Below, piece after piece: positions 21,184-32,533 of a stretch of 64,000 nucleotides of DNA. The DNA comes from Drosophila miranda. Taxonomy: Eukaryota > Arthropoda > Insecta > Diptera > Drosophilidae. How positions within the stretch are numbered: position 1 is the stretch's first letter; every line of letters begins with the position of its first letter. The translations under genes were made by a program, and so were the position numbers. The stretch covers positions 5,828,001-5,892,000 of the forward strand of contig NC_046674.1 of assembly GCF_003369915.1 (NCBI RefSeq), in the 5' to 3' direction. The notes under the pieces are model-generated. The model worked only from the letters and a program-made list of their open reading frames with translations. It was not told where the DNA came from and did no database searches.

Positions 21184-24100
21184 GCCAAAAGACATTCGAC
21201 CGTAATTGCATTCAAGAATTGCATTAAAATTATGCATTGATTGCAGTTCACTACACTCGCATCGTGGAGTCGTCCTGCTGGCTGTCATCACGTTGGAGCC
21301 AGCAATCTTCTTGGCCAATTTCTGGACAAGTGCAATTGGTCATCGATGGCGTTTAATTGGTCCCGAGCAAGTGGCGCACAAATTGACGTTCGGCAAAGTG
21401 CGGACAAAGTCAATTACGTGTCAATTGCGAGCGGAGAAAGGAGAAAGCAGAACGGACAAGGTTGCCCCAGAAAGCGGATGAGCACTCGCTCGTGTTGTTA
21501 GTTGTGTCTTTAGTTCAATGGTGCGGTTAGTGCGGTTGGAAGTGGAAAGTTTTCCTGCGACTAGTGGGCTAATATTGTTTCAAAGTAAGCGATGTCATTA
21601 GCCCGAGAGATGGGAGTATTTATGGATTATTTCTAGTGCTCGTTCTTTTCAGGCGCCTTTTTGGGAACTGCGATGATTAGAAGGAAGCTGAAATGTTTAA
21701 TTTTTGTGGTCGGTCCCAAGAAAGCAACAACAATGTACGCTGTTTGATTCACAACGGAATGCATAAGAAAAGAAAAACAAATTGCATGTCTTGGGCATGA
21801 GGACGCATATGCATCTGAAACCTTTTCGTATTACGCTTCCACTTTATTCTGCAAGAGTTCCCTCTGTTCTTATGAATTTTTTGTATTTGTATTTCCCCCT
21901 TTTCTCTCTCAAGCTGATGCTGAGAATCGGTTAAAAAGCACGAATTTCAGCCTGGAAGGCATATGCATTAAGAAGCAATTAAGAAAATTGAATCGAAAAA
22001 AAAGACAACACCGAAAAGAAATAACAAATTTTACCAGACTTGGGGGCTATATGCATACATATGTATGTACATGGTATATGCGAGACAGCAGGAAAAGTAA
22101 CAAGGAAAATGGGTATTAGCCTGATGTCACAGGCCAATATGGCAACAAAAACACGCCCACACACACACAGACACACACACACGCACATAGAGAGATAGAG
22201 AAGGATATGGTGCCGACATTAACACAATTACAATCTGAACATGTGTTAGTCTCTCCTAAGACATGCGTTGACTATAAAGAAAAATCCAATTAAAAGTGAT
22301 AAAAGTTATTGAAGCGTTGCTCTCCTCTGCACAGGGCACAGGGCCAAAACAGGGAAACAAAAAAGAAGAAGGCAAACAGCAACGGCAACGGCAAAAACAA
22401 ATGGCCGAAATGCGGTGGGCGGTCTGAGGGGGGAGTGGCCATCGAGTGGGGGTCATACTACGAAAATGGCCGTACAAAGTGGATGCCATTAGTGGCATGA
22501 TATAACGCTGATTGCAACACCAGATTATCGCACACAGATTTCGGGTGTGGCGAGTGACAGACAGGCGGCAAGGACAAATCAGCTTGTCCCCGTTCTCCCC
22601 CGCTTTCTATCGGTATAATCATTCTATAGAAAGCTTGGACCAACTTTCTACACATTGAGAACATTTTTCAAATCAATTGAAGCCTGAAAGGAATCGCAAA
22701 TTGAGTTATCGGATAATAAAGATAGGAAGCTGTGCTTCGTTGCGGGAGGCGTATACTTAATATTTGGACAAATGATATATAAGGAATGATAATTGAGAAA
22801 ATCTTCATTAATTGGAATAAGTTTTGAAGGGAAGACTGAGTGGTTCCCTGCCCAAACGATGGTAGTTTTAATCCTATTTTTGATAAAACAACAGTCGTCA
22901 CTTTGCAGAACATTTTTAATAAAATTATGCACTTTAAATGTTTCCCCTTTGAGCTTTAAGCCCCATCTAAAAAACCTTCTCTCTCCCTCTCCGTGTCAGT
23001 GCAGTAAGTAATTTTTCCAGCGCTTAATGGTGTCAGGCTATTAATCATCTCTGCCATGCTCTTGGACGTCCGCCTGTCATGTTCAACTACTTTTATAATT
23101 TTCACACTGTGTTTTGTTCGCCTGGTCACTTCATTTTTTACTTTAGTATTATTTGTGCTTTTCCCTTTCCCTTACTCTTCCCCATCCCCCTCGCATGGAT
23201 TGGGTGGGTGGTTTCTCCACCATCAACCCCTCCGTGGCGATGTTTGTTTGGTTTATTGAGCGTAAATTAATGCAAATCTATGGATAGGAGGCAGCTCTTC
23301 TCTTTTATTTGCACATTCGGTTCTGGTTTTGGGTTGGGTTGGTTTGTGTTGGAGGAGGGGCTTTTTATCCTTTGATATCGGTCCATTGCAATTATCGGAG
23401 ATCTTTCGCTTGGCTGCACAACTTTGTGGCAGGATGTGTGTGTGTGTGTGTGGGTGTGTGTGAATTTGCATAAGGCACAAAACACGGAGCAGAAAGCCTT
23501 TGACAATTAGTGTGTGTATATGTATATTTATATAACTCTTGTATCCTTTGTGGTGGGCTCTTCGTTTCATTCTTTTTTTTTTTTTTTGTATTCCCGAGCT
23601 AAGCTAAATTGAAGTGTGTGCTGAATGTTTATTATGCAACCACAATGTGCTACTTTGTGCTGCTACCTTTTGGCTTTCACGCCTTTGAAATACATTTAAT
23701 CCATCATTGCACAGGCACACACACATCCTGCATGGACCTGGCCTAGCCCTTGGCCAGGACTGACTACGTATACGGCTTTATTGACTCCCGTTTTCAATTT
23801 GCCTGAACATCCGACGACCCCGAGCACCGACACAGAGAAGAGACCTGTTGAAAAGGTGCAAAATCGTTTACCTTTTGCCCTCCTTTTGTCCTCCCACTCT
23901 CTGCTGGGCAAACACACGCTTAGGCAGCCTTATCAATCAAAGGTATCTTTCAGCACACACACGCCCCCAAATACACACACCGACACACACATATGTTATT
24001 AATATGACCCCATTTATCAAAAGGAGGGGGGAACAGGAGAGAAATGGTCCCTGAATGCGATGTCTGATCAAGTCAAATTCGAATTAAATTGTGTGCCTCC

Positions 24101-26560
24101 TTATTTCTGCTGTGTCTTCCCCATTCAAGGGAGTGTATCTTTTTATTCGCATTTGTCGTGTGAGAAAATCGTGTGAGTAGGTGCCAAAACCAATTTAAGT
24201 TGAATGCTTCTTCTGTCCAGGTGCTGTCCAAGTGGCTGGCTAATAAAATGGACGTCTGATGCATCGAACAGGCAATTAATATTGATTCGAAACTCATAAA
24301 TTTGCTGGATAATTTATGGCGTGTGGAGAGATACACATACATACATAGATAAATCTATACAGAGAGATGTCTTCAAATGAGTTTCTCAGATTATGATTTA
24401 ATCTGAAAGGCGAAGAAGATGGGATGTCATGGATGTCACATCATCATGGGTACATTCTTCCTCGATAGACAATGAATGTGGTCTCTTGTTAGATATTCAA
24501 TATTATTTGTGTTTTAGAAGAGTTTACCTCTTCTCTCTTATGAATTTTCACATAATCCCCTTACGAGTTTGGGATATTTTTCACTTTCGTCCAGGTGTTT
24601 CCTGTTGCGTCTTATGATCTTTGCATAATCCATCATTACCATCATTGGAGCACTAGGAGTCCAGGCGTAGCTGGGTACTGCCATGCACATTCCTATCCTG
24701 TATTCTGTATATTCAAAATATACTTTAAAACTAAACAACTCTTATAAAAACTTTGTTTTACCATTAAATTGTATTTTTTCTTTTACTTTGAGGAGCGCAG
24801 ACATAAACCAACATTAACAAAAATTAAGAGCACTTTAAAATTCCTGCAAAATAGTGATTTTATAGAGATTATAGTCAAGTGTCCATATTATTTTTCGCAT
24901 GACTGTAGTGAGCTTCTGATGGAGAGTAATTGAAACTGGAATGGAATATACCTTAAAGTTAAAGCATTTAGTCTTTAAAAATTTGTAAATTTGTAGATTC
25001 TATATAATTATTATTTAAGTCGTTGATTCGCAATTAATTGTTAATTATATAAATATAATGAATGGCCTAAAGATAGTAATTCACTAGATTTCTGACCTTG
25101 CAAATCTAGGAGTTACGTACTCGTATTCCTCTCTCAACAAAAAGATGTACCTTCGATGGCGTTTTCAATGGAACATTTTCTTTCATTTGGATAATCCTCC
25201 ATTCTTGCTTGGCACCTTAGCAGACAGCAGCATCAGGGGGGAACAGTGAGGGGGAAAGGAAAGGAAATAACATAAAGCTCAATATGTCAAAGTTCGTCGG
25301 CCATTGACATTAATTAATGGAATGTAAAATAAACGTCGGAGAGGCGGCAGCAACAGCAGGAAACGCAGCGAAAGCGAAACGAAAAGGCACAGATAGTCAG
25401 GCAATTAGGCACGAAGGACAAGGACGAGGACGAGGACGGGGACGGGGACAAGGATGAGGATGAGGATTGTACCGGTAGCCGGATACTTTTGGCTCTGAGA
25501 TGGGTATCGCGGGTATAATTTGTGAAAATTGATGATTTGTTTAGATTTACGAATGAGCGAACAAAACGGTCCAAATTGGCACGTAGCAAGGCCGAAAGGA
25601 AATTCGCACACAAAAGAAAACGACGCCGTTTCATTGGACCATGAGGATGGAAGGAAGACAGCTTCAAGGTACTCACTAATTGATTTGATATAGATAAATG
25701 AGCTAAGCGGGAGCTATACGTAGGTGGCGCCAGAGATAATGATTAATGATTAATTTTCTATGACTTCACGGCAGAGCGGTTCCCAGGCGTTTCATGTCCC
25801 ACTTACTAATTACGTGATGTCCATAGCGACAGAGACAGAAAGAGAGAGAGAAAGAGAGAAGAGAGGCAGTCAACACTGGAATTTTCGAATCCTGGGGCGG
25901 CCATCAGCCTTAATTACTTGTTGATTATAAATTATAGGCAATGGAGCTTCAAATGAAGGTAGGAGATGGATCCGAGCCCTGATTAAATAACTTCATTAGC
26001 AGACAGTTGTCTGCAGTTGGGAGCACATAAATGGCACTTGATTGTTGGTGTTTGTAGGAGGATAGAGTAGGAGTGCTCCAACGGCTGTTCTGGGTAATTA
26101 GATCCCGCCCGAGAGCCGTGTGGATCGTGAGAGTGGGCTAACAGTGGACTGTAACTGTGGGGGGCCAAAGGCTGTTAAAGGAGAGCGTTAACAGACTGTT
26201 AACCTGTGATGCCAACGGTGCTGTTGCCCTGTTAGAGCTGCTGCCCTGAACAGTTGGCTATCCTGGCGCAAGGACCATGACTTCGTCAATCACTGGACTA
26301 TGTTTGGGTAGGCAGAAACTGATTGAGGGCATGATGGAAATACCAAACACACCTGGTAAATAGATCTTAACAGAATTACGGATAAAGATTACGAGTTGTA
26401 CCGATGCACGTACAAAATTCAACATTCTATCGGGTATTTCCCTAGACCACTCCAACAGTCCATCTCTGTATACTGTAATCTACAGAAAGTGCCTCGAACC
26501 AATTAAGATCGACTGAATGACGCTTACGTAGGAATAGACGACACACTCCGACACTTGGAG
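21184..26560. other. Gene-free interval between the receptor and the nuclease
   Basis: No exon with domain content or splice support was found on either strand in about 5.4 kb. It contains CA/TG runs (22143-22184, 23437-23462, 23978-23993), a T run near 23574-23587, GGACGAGGACGGGGAC-type minisatellite sequence at 25419-25465 and one copy of a short dispersed repeat (26118-26252). Regulatory DNA is likely but cannot be placed by eye. Confidence 0.55.
26118..26252. repeat. Short dispersed repeat rich in GTTAAC, copy 1
   Basis: It begins GTGTGGATCGTGA and ends CTGCCCTGAACA, the same ends as 33189-33292. Both copies contain CTAACAGT, CTGTAACTG-like and repeated TGTTAAC strings between these ends. 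It is not simple sequence. No target duplication is visible. Confidence 0.65.
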
Positions 26561-26565
26561 CGCGT

Positions 26566-26573
26566 AGATAAGG
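26566..26573 (+). promoter_or_regulatory. GATA-factor site upstream of the nuclease gene
   Basis: AGATAAGG matches the WGATAR consensus, 108 bases upstream of the TATA box. GATA sites are enriched at fly midgut genes, which would fit a digestive nuclease. This is inference from one motif. Confidence 0.4.
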
Positions 26574-26673
26574 GCACAAAAAGTGGCAAGATTTCGATTA
26601 TATTAAGTATTTTTCATTAATTACCCTTATGGGGCCAGCCCCGCCGGCCCATTGTGATATGGCCGAAAAGACC

Positions 26674-26682
26674 TATTTAAAG
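26674..26682 (+). promoter_or_regulatory. TATA-like box of the plus-strand nuclease gene
   Basis: TATTTAAAG, 43 bases before the start codon. A start about 30 bases downstream would leave a leader of only 10-15 bases, as for the minus-strand paralogue. Confidence 0.55.
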
Positions 26683-26716
26683 ATGCCACCAGACCATTCC
26701 ACTTGTCAAAATTGAA

Positions 26717-28079
26717 ATGAAGAGCGTCCGTTTAACATTGGTGCTGATTGGTCTGGTGGTGGTTCAGGTTGCTTGGGCCCGAGTCCCCTATCCAGAGGTG
26801 GAGCTGCCGCCGATCGTCCAGGAGGATGAGATCTACGAGCGCGCCGTTTATGTGGCACCCCAGCCGGAAGGACGTGCAGTCGGTGAGTGGGAGGAATACA
26901 CTGCTTAGGGAAGAGGAGGAGCACTAACCTGGCTATTTATCCTATCCTATAGCCTGCAGTGTCGCCATTCGCGGGGCCCTACCCAGCCCCCAGCCCGTCT
27001 ACCTGAAGACCGACTCCGAGGATTTCTATCCCTTCAACGATGTTGGTGTCATGGAATTCGATGCGGGCGACTCCTTCCAGCTCTGGTGTCCTGGTGCATT
27101 CAACACCCACTCCGAGACCCTGTTGACGGCCAAGTGCGTGAGTGGATCCACCTTCAGTGTGGACGGCAAAGACTTCGAGTTCAAGGATCTCTACTGCAAA
27201 GCCTGGCCGGGCTTCAAGGCCATCAAATCGGGCGCCACCTGCAACGGCGGCGTGGTCATTCGCGTCGGCTTCGAGATCACCTCCACGCGCTTTGCCGAAC
27301 AGATGCAGATCTGCTTCAACGAGGAGGAGGAGGTGACTCGCTACACCCGCCACAAGCTGGAGCCCGGCAGCAACTACTACGAGACGGGCGTGGCCCGCAT
27401 CACCTTCCAGACGGCCGGCTACTTTGATGGCAAGAATGTGGACAAGCTCTACACGCAGGTCACTCAGATGGAGACCATCAACAAGGATCTGGGCGGCGAT
27501 GCCGACCAGTACTTTGACACCGCCACGAATGTCTTCCTGGCCCGTGGCCATCTCGGAGCTAAGGCCGATTTTGACTATGCTCCCGAGCAGCGTGCCACCT
27601 TCCTGTTCATCAACGCCGCTCCCCAGTGGCAGACCTTCAATGCCGGCAACTGGGCTCGCGTTGAGGACGGCCTCCGTGCCTGGGTGTCCAAGAACAAGAT
27701 GAACGTGAACTGCTACACCGGTGTCTGGGGCGTCACCACTCTGCCCAACAAGGACGGTGTGGAGACACCGCTCTATCTCGCACGCGATGCCAACAACAAT
27801 GGTTTGATCCCAGTTCCCAAGCTGTACTTCCGCGTCGTCATCGAGCCCTCGACCCACCGTGGCATCGTCTTTGTCGGTGTGAACAATCCCCATCTGACCG
27901 AGGAGCAGATCAAGCGCGACTACGTCCTGTGCGATGATGTCAGCGACCAGGTGACGTACATCAACTGGAAGAAGGATGACATCAAGACTGGCTGGTCGTA
28001 TGCCTGCGAGGTGGCTGACTTCCTCAATACCGTCAAGCATCTGCCCGCCCTGACCGCCAAGGGAGGACTCCTGGTCTAG
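26717..28079 (+). CDS. CG6839: Secreted DNA/RNA non-specific endonuclease
   Basis: Exons 26717-26882 and 26953-28079 give 430 residues. A signal peptide (MKSVRLTLVLIGLVVVQVAWA) is followed by a Cys-containing N-terminal region and an Endonuclease_NS domain. The catalytic signature is clear: ARGHLGAKADF (general-base His about 255, where bacterial enzymes have DRGH), then NAAPQWQTFNAGNWARVED, which supplies the Asn (about 276 and 285) and Glu (about 293) that hold Mg2+ in Serratia nuclease. Such enzymes cut single- and double-stranded DNA and RNA; a digestive or extracellular clearance role is likely. A close paralogue lies in inverted orientation at 29501-30836. The symbol comes from synteny and strand. 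Poly(A) signal at 28090-28095. Confidence 0.93.
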
Positions 28080-28089
28080 ACGATTGAAG

Positions 28090-28095
28090 AATAAA
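28090..28095 (+). terminator. Poly(A) signal of the plus-strand nuclease
   Basis: AATAAA 11 bases after the stop codon. Confidence 0.75.
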
Positions 28096-28421
28096 GCGCA
28101 ATAACAATTCAGAAGAGTATTTTTTGCTTAAATTGAAGGACAATCCACAAGAGCAATTGTAGCTGCTACTATAGACTGCGCCATTCAAGAGTAGACCCCT
28201 GTCATGTCAGAATGATTCTCATCCTGATCACCCTGTTACAGCCCCCTGTTACGATCTCTCGCTCTCTCACGATCCGCAAACGCCCTATTGAGCGGCCCAA
28301 TACGCTTCAAACGCCCAATGTGTACCGACTATATACATATGTATATCATCACCCGACTTTTCATTCATTGCAGCACTCCCACGACCACAACATTATCCAC
28401 CCTCGTAGAAACGGTTTTATC

Positions 28422-29434
28422 TCAGACGTAAAAATTTATATTAATTACTAATAATAAGAATGCGACACAATTATAGAGACGATAGCTTCGATTTTGGGAC
28501 ATAATGGAATCGATCCACTTTAAATTCCCAAAGATATTCGTATAGACCGACGGCAGTTCAATGTGGCCGCAACCGATGCGATAGCTGACAATACCATACA
28601 CTATGTCATCGTCGATCATTGGACCGCCCAGGTCACCGGCACAGGGATTTATATCATGGTGATCCATATTACCGGCACACATCATCTCGTCCGTAAAGAC
28701 ATTTAACATCAGTTCGCAAGCCAAGTGGTTATATAGCGTAACCGTGATCTGTGTGATGTCCGATGCCAATGGACCGCCCTAAGCAAAAGACAGAACTCGT
28801 GTTGTAGATAAAATATCCATGGGTATGGATAATGCTCACGTGGTAGAGTCGACCCCAGCCAAGGACTGTGTACTTATTACCCAGTTTGGGCTCTTCTGTG
28901 GGTAACCTCATCACAGCTATATATTGATTGTCCGTGGGCAATGGTTGAACCAGCTTCAATAGCGCCAAATCGTTGGTGTTGTATATGGTAAAGTTCTCAT
29001 GAATTAAAATTTTCGCAACTGGAGCATGGACATTCTTATGCCTGAAATACTTGAGCCTGTTGGGCGCCCCAGCCACAATAAGGATGTCCCTGCTCGCAAG
29101 CATGAGCCTCTGACTGCTGCTGGTCGAGGAAGAGTATTAGTTTCTGTGGCACTTTTGGGTGCCTAACCCTTTATACGCACTCTATGAGGCAGTGTGCGCT
29201 GGTCATGATGAATTTGCGGGATATAATGACTCCGCCACAGAAGTGATTATCCCCATAGTATCTGAAGGGCGTTCTCGTTCGGAGGGAGACCACATATCTG
29301 GCTAACACACTTGTTTTATTGTTAATTGTGGGTTCCGATAGTCGTTTGACCCGTACATCAGTAATGCCCGCATCGGAAGCCAGTAGAATCAGGCAGGGAA
29401 GGATAATAAAATCCGACAGGTTTCGATTGTTCAT
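28422..29434 (-). CDS. Trypsin-fold serine protease homologue lacking the catalytic serine
   Basis: Exons 29434-29181, 29113-28840 and 28778-28422 give 294 residues. There is a signal peptide (FIILPCLILLASDAG). The catalytic His is present (MTSAHC, residue 81) and so is the Asp (NTNDLALLKL, residue 133). The GDSGGP motif reads CAGDLGGPMID, so the serine at residue 226 is leucine (codon CTG). Proteolysis should be impossible. No RIVGG-type activation site is seen. The C-terminus extends past the fold into a hydrophobic stretch (YNCVAFLLLVININFYV), which could be a membrane or anchor segment. The frame is otherwise intact over three exons, arguing for a maintained non-catalytic protein, not a decayed gene. 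It lies between two nuclease paralogues. Fly pseudoproteases often regulate or bind. The choice of exon 2 acceptor (CAG/TCAGAGG) was set by phase. Confidence 0.88.
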
Positions 29435-29500
29435 GACAAGTTTTGACGTATTTAATAGACTGCTTTGATATAGCATGGGAGGACAGGGGGAATGATTTAA

Positions 29501-30836
29501 TTACACCAGCAAGCCACTCACAGAGAACTGTGGCAAATGATCGACCTTCTTGCGGAACTCGGCGACGTCGCAGGCATAGGAATAACCGGCAGAGATGTCA
29601 GTCTTCTTCCAGCTGATCCAGTTGATCTTGTCACTGACATCCTCGCACAGAACGTAGTCGCGCTTGATCTCGTCCAGACTCAGATGGGGATTGTTGACGC
29701 CGACCAGGACAATGCCCTTCTTGGTCGAGGGCTCGATGACCACGCGGAAGTACAGCTTGGGCACGGGAATCAGACCATTGCCGTTGTTATCGTGGGCCAA
29801 GTACAGGCCGGTCTGCTTGCCATCCTTGTTGGGCAGAGTGGTGACACCCCAGACACCGGTCCAGCACTCCACATGCTTCTTCTCCTTGGACACCCAGGCG
29901 CGGACGCCGTCCTCAACGCGAGCCCAGTTGCCGGCATTGAAGGTCTGCCACTGGGGAGCGGCATTGATGAACAGGAATGTGGCACGCTGCTCGGGGGCAT
30001 AGACAAAATCGGCCTTGGCACCCATGTGACCACGGGCCAAGAACACATTCTTGGCCGAATCAAAGTAGCGCGCCGAATCCATGTCCAGTTCCTTGTCGAT
30101 GGTTTCCTTCTGCGTGACCTGGGTGTAGAGCTTGTCCACGTTCTTGCCGGCAAAGTAGCCGCCAGCGCCGAAGGTGATGCGATCCACGCCCGTGGCGTAG
30201 TAGTTGTTTCCGGGTGCCAGAGTGTGGTAGACATAGCGAGTGACCTCTTCGTCTTCGTTGAAGCACACCTCGTACTCCGTGGCGAAACGGCCGCCGTCCA
30301 GCTCGAAGCCCACGCGGATGAGAGTAGTGCCTCCATTGCAGCTGGATCCCGACTTCTTGCCCACAAAAGCTGGCCAGGAGCTGCACTTGATGTCGGACAC
30401 ATCGTGGTCCTTATCGCCGATCCTGAAGGTGGTTCCCTCCACGCACTTGGCCGTCACCGACTTGCCGGACAGGGGAGAGGCCAGGCTGCTGGTGCAGTGG
30501 AACTCAATGGTCTTGTCCTTTTCTACATCGACAACGCCGGTGTCAGAATAGCCAAAGAAATCGGAGGTACCCGGCTTTATAAGCAGGGGCTGAGGATCCT
30601 TCAGCTCGGACCCACGGATCTTGATAGAACAGCCAGCTAAATGGGGGGTGTGGATCTCAGTAATTCTGCTTGGCAGTTGTGTTTTGTCCAGTCTTACCGG
30701 CTCTACCTTCGATGTCCCCATTTAGGGGAACGGGAAGAGGCAATTCCCATGACAGATCCTTCTCCTGTTGGAGGATCCTCGCCTGGCCACAGGCCAAGAT
30801 CACAGCACTCAAGGCAATCAACGCTAAGCCCTTCAT
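29501..30836 (-). CDS. CG3819: Secreted DNA/RNA non-specific endonuclease, inverted paralogue
   Basis: Exons 30836-30698 and 30636-29501 give 424 residues. A signal peptide (MKGLALIALSAVILACGQA) precedes the Endonuclease_NS domain. Active-site motifs match the plus-strand copy: ARGHMGAKADF, then NAAPQWQTFNAGNWARVED. The N-terminal third is much more diverged from the paralogue than the catalytic core. One intron sits at the same place in both genes, after about residue 46-55 in phase 1, which supports duplication. An acidic stretch (NEDEEVTRY) and paired Cys are conserved. A TATA-like box and an initiator precede it, and the leader is very short. The symbol comes from synteny and strand. Confidence 0.93.
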
Positions 30837-30850
30837 AATTCGCTTTCGCT

Positions 30851-30888
30851 ACTGACTGGGCCCAAGGCAGGCCCAGGCGCTTTTAAAG
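30851..30888 (-). promoter_or_regulatory. TATA and Inr of the minus-strand nuclease gene
   Basis: On the minus strand CTTTAAAAG (30888-30880) lies about 34 bases upstream of an initiator TCAGT (30855-30851, +1 at 30853). The start codon is at 30836, so the leader is about 17 bases. Confidence 0.6.
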
Positions 30889-30899
30889 CCCACCGATGC

Positions 30900-32533
30900 C
30901 TGATTAGATTCCCCTGATTGCGGTCATGTTTCTTGGCTGATATCGCCGGGGTGGCATGTCTCTTGGGTCCCCCAATGTGTGACTGGCTGCTACTACTCTT
31001 AAGTACCAATCTGGCGATGCTACTGATTAGTTCACGTGTTTCGCGTGCCCTAAGCGAGTTACGGGTACGAGTACTTCTTCCCTGGCATTATCATTTAATT
31101 AGTTTGGCGAAATCACGAAAAAACTTAGCCATGATTAGACCAGTTCCATCGAGTGGGCCGACTAAATGAAATGCTACCGGGATAGAGCTACGTACGAGAG
31201 TACGTCACGTGCCCCTCACGTTTCCCTTTGATTTGAACCTTTGAAGAATCGTTCCATCTCTCTTTTGTTTTTGCACAAATATCAATGGTTTATTCTTTTT
31301 CTTCGGTTTACAGATACACGTTTATTGGTTAGTTAGGTGTTTTTGTGTGTGTTTTGGCGCAACTGTACTTAAGATTACTTGTGTATGTGTATGTTTATAT
31401 TAGTGTATGTATGTATGTATGTATGTACAACGGCTACAGATATGATTATTGTTTTTGTTTTCTGATATCATTTTCGAGTTTCCTGCAGAGCTCTATATAT
31501 ACACCGTACATATTCTTAAACATTTTTAAACATTTATTGGCCAACTTTAATTGGAAGTTAAATCAGATAAGTTCTTTATTATTATGAATTATTATTGTTG
31601 CAGTTACTTTATTTTTGGATTCTCGTTATAATACTTTCAAAGCTTCCCTTCCCGATCTGGGAATCTTTGTACAAAATATATCTATGGTACGATCGGTAGA
31701 GAGCACAAACAATTATATATCATATATGTATGTATGTATGTTGGTACGTATTCGTTTTTGGGAGCTCTCATCTACGCAATTATATTGGTTTCTGATCGTA
31801 CTATTTGGCTTGAATAATATTGTTATTTTGGAAACATATACATACATAGTTATATTTATTTACATCAATTCTTTTGGGTATTTTTATAGTTTTTGCTATA
31901 AGCTCTCTCTTAGATCTTGAGCCTTGATCGTATGGGAAGTATTTTGTTTGTGGTTAAATTTAAAACACAGAGAAACAGTAAGATAGGATTAGGCTGAATC
32001 GGATATAGTTCCTTTAACTTATATACATTTAAAGCTATCATCGTTCCCATCCTTACCTTCAGGAATAATGCCCTGTTCGGATAACACAGATTCCTCTGAA
32101 TCTATATGGTATCCTTCAAAAAAATACCTGCCCCTCCAAGGGAAATCTGCTATGAAGGTCCCTTCTTAACTCTTCTCAATCCTTTGATCACTTTTTCTCT
32201 GTTTTTTCTGATCTACAGAAATATCGCTATCTGGGCATAGATCTCCACTGCCACCAGGAGACCCATTATGGTTAGATTCACAGCGCAGTAGACGCGTCGC
32301 AGTGAACGTCGGCGCTGACGCTGACCACCACATTTACCAGGGAAGCGGACGCCCTTCGTCCACTCACATTCCAGATGCTGGCCCTCGTCAGGATCGCCGT
32401 CGTCGTCGTCGTCGCTGCTGCTGCTGCTCCCGCTGCCGCTGCCGCTGCTGGGTTCGGAGTCACTGAGGCTATTCCTGCGCCCATCGGCTGCAGTTCCAGG
32501 TCCGGATCCGGGTTCGCATGGCGGCGGCCAATG
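30900..32533. other. Intergenic DNA and 3' UTR of the DUF4728 gene
   Basis: No coding exon was recognised. The part next to 32534 is the 3' UTR of the minus-strand membrane gene; minus-strand AATAAA strings occur (for example around 31574). A GTAT/ATGT microsatellite lies at 31404-31426. The region below about 31260 may hold nuclease promoter elements. Confidence 0.5.
31404..31426. repeat. (GTAT)n microsatellite
   Basis: About five GTAT tetramers; a second short run is at 31726-31741. Confidence 0.85.

Noticed and set aside
24538-24738. Small minus-strand frame with YAWTPSAPMMVMMDYAK
   Set aside because: No recognisable domain, no splice sites or promoter, and it sits in AT-rich intergenic DNA.
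26979-28040. Long open frame (353 residues) antisense to the plus-strand nuclease
   Set aside because: It is a by-product of strong G/C third-position bias in the real gene. The paralogue shows the same kind of antisense frame (29537-30640), and there is no domain or splice support.
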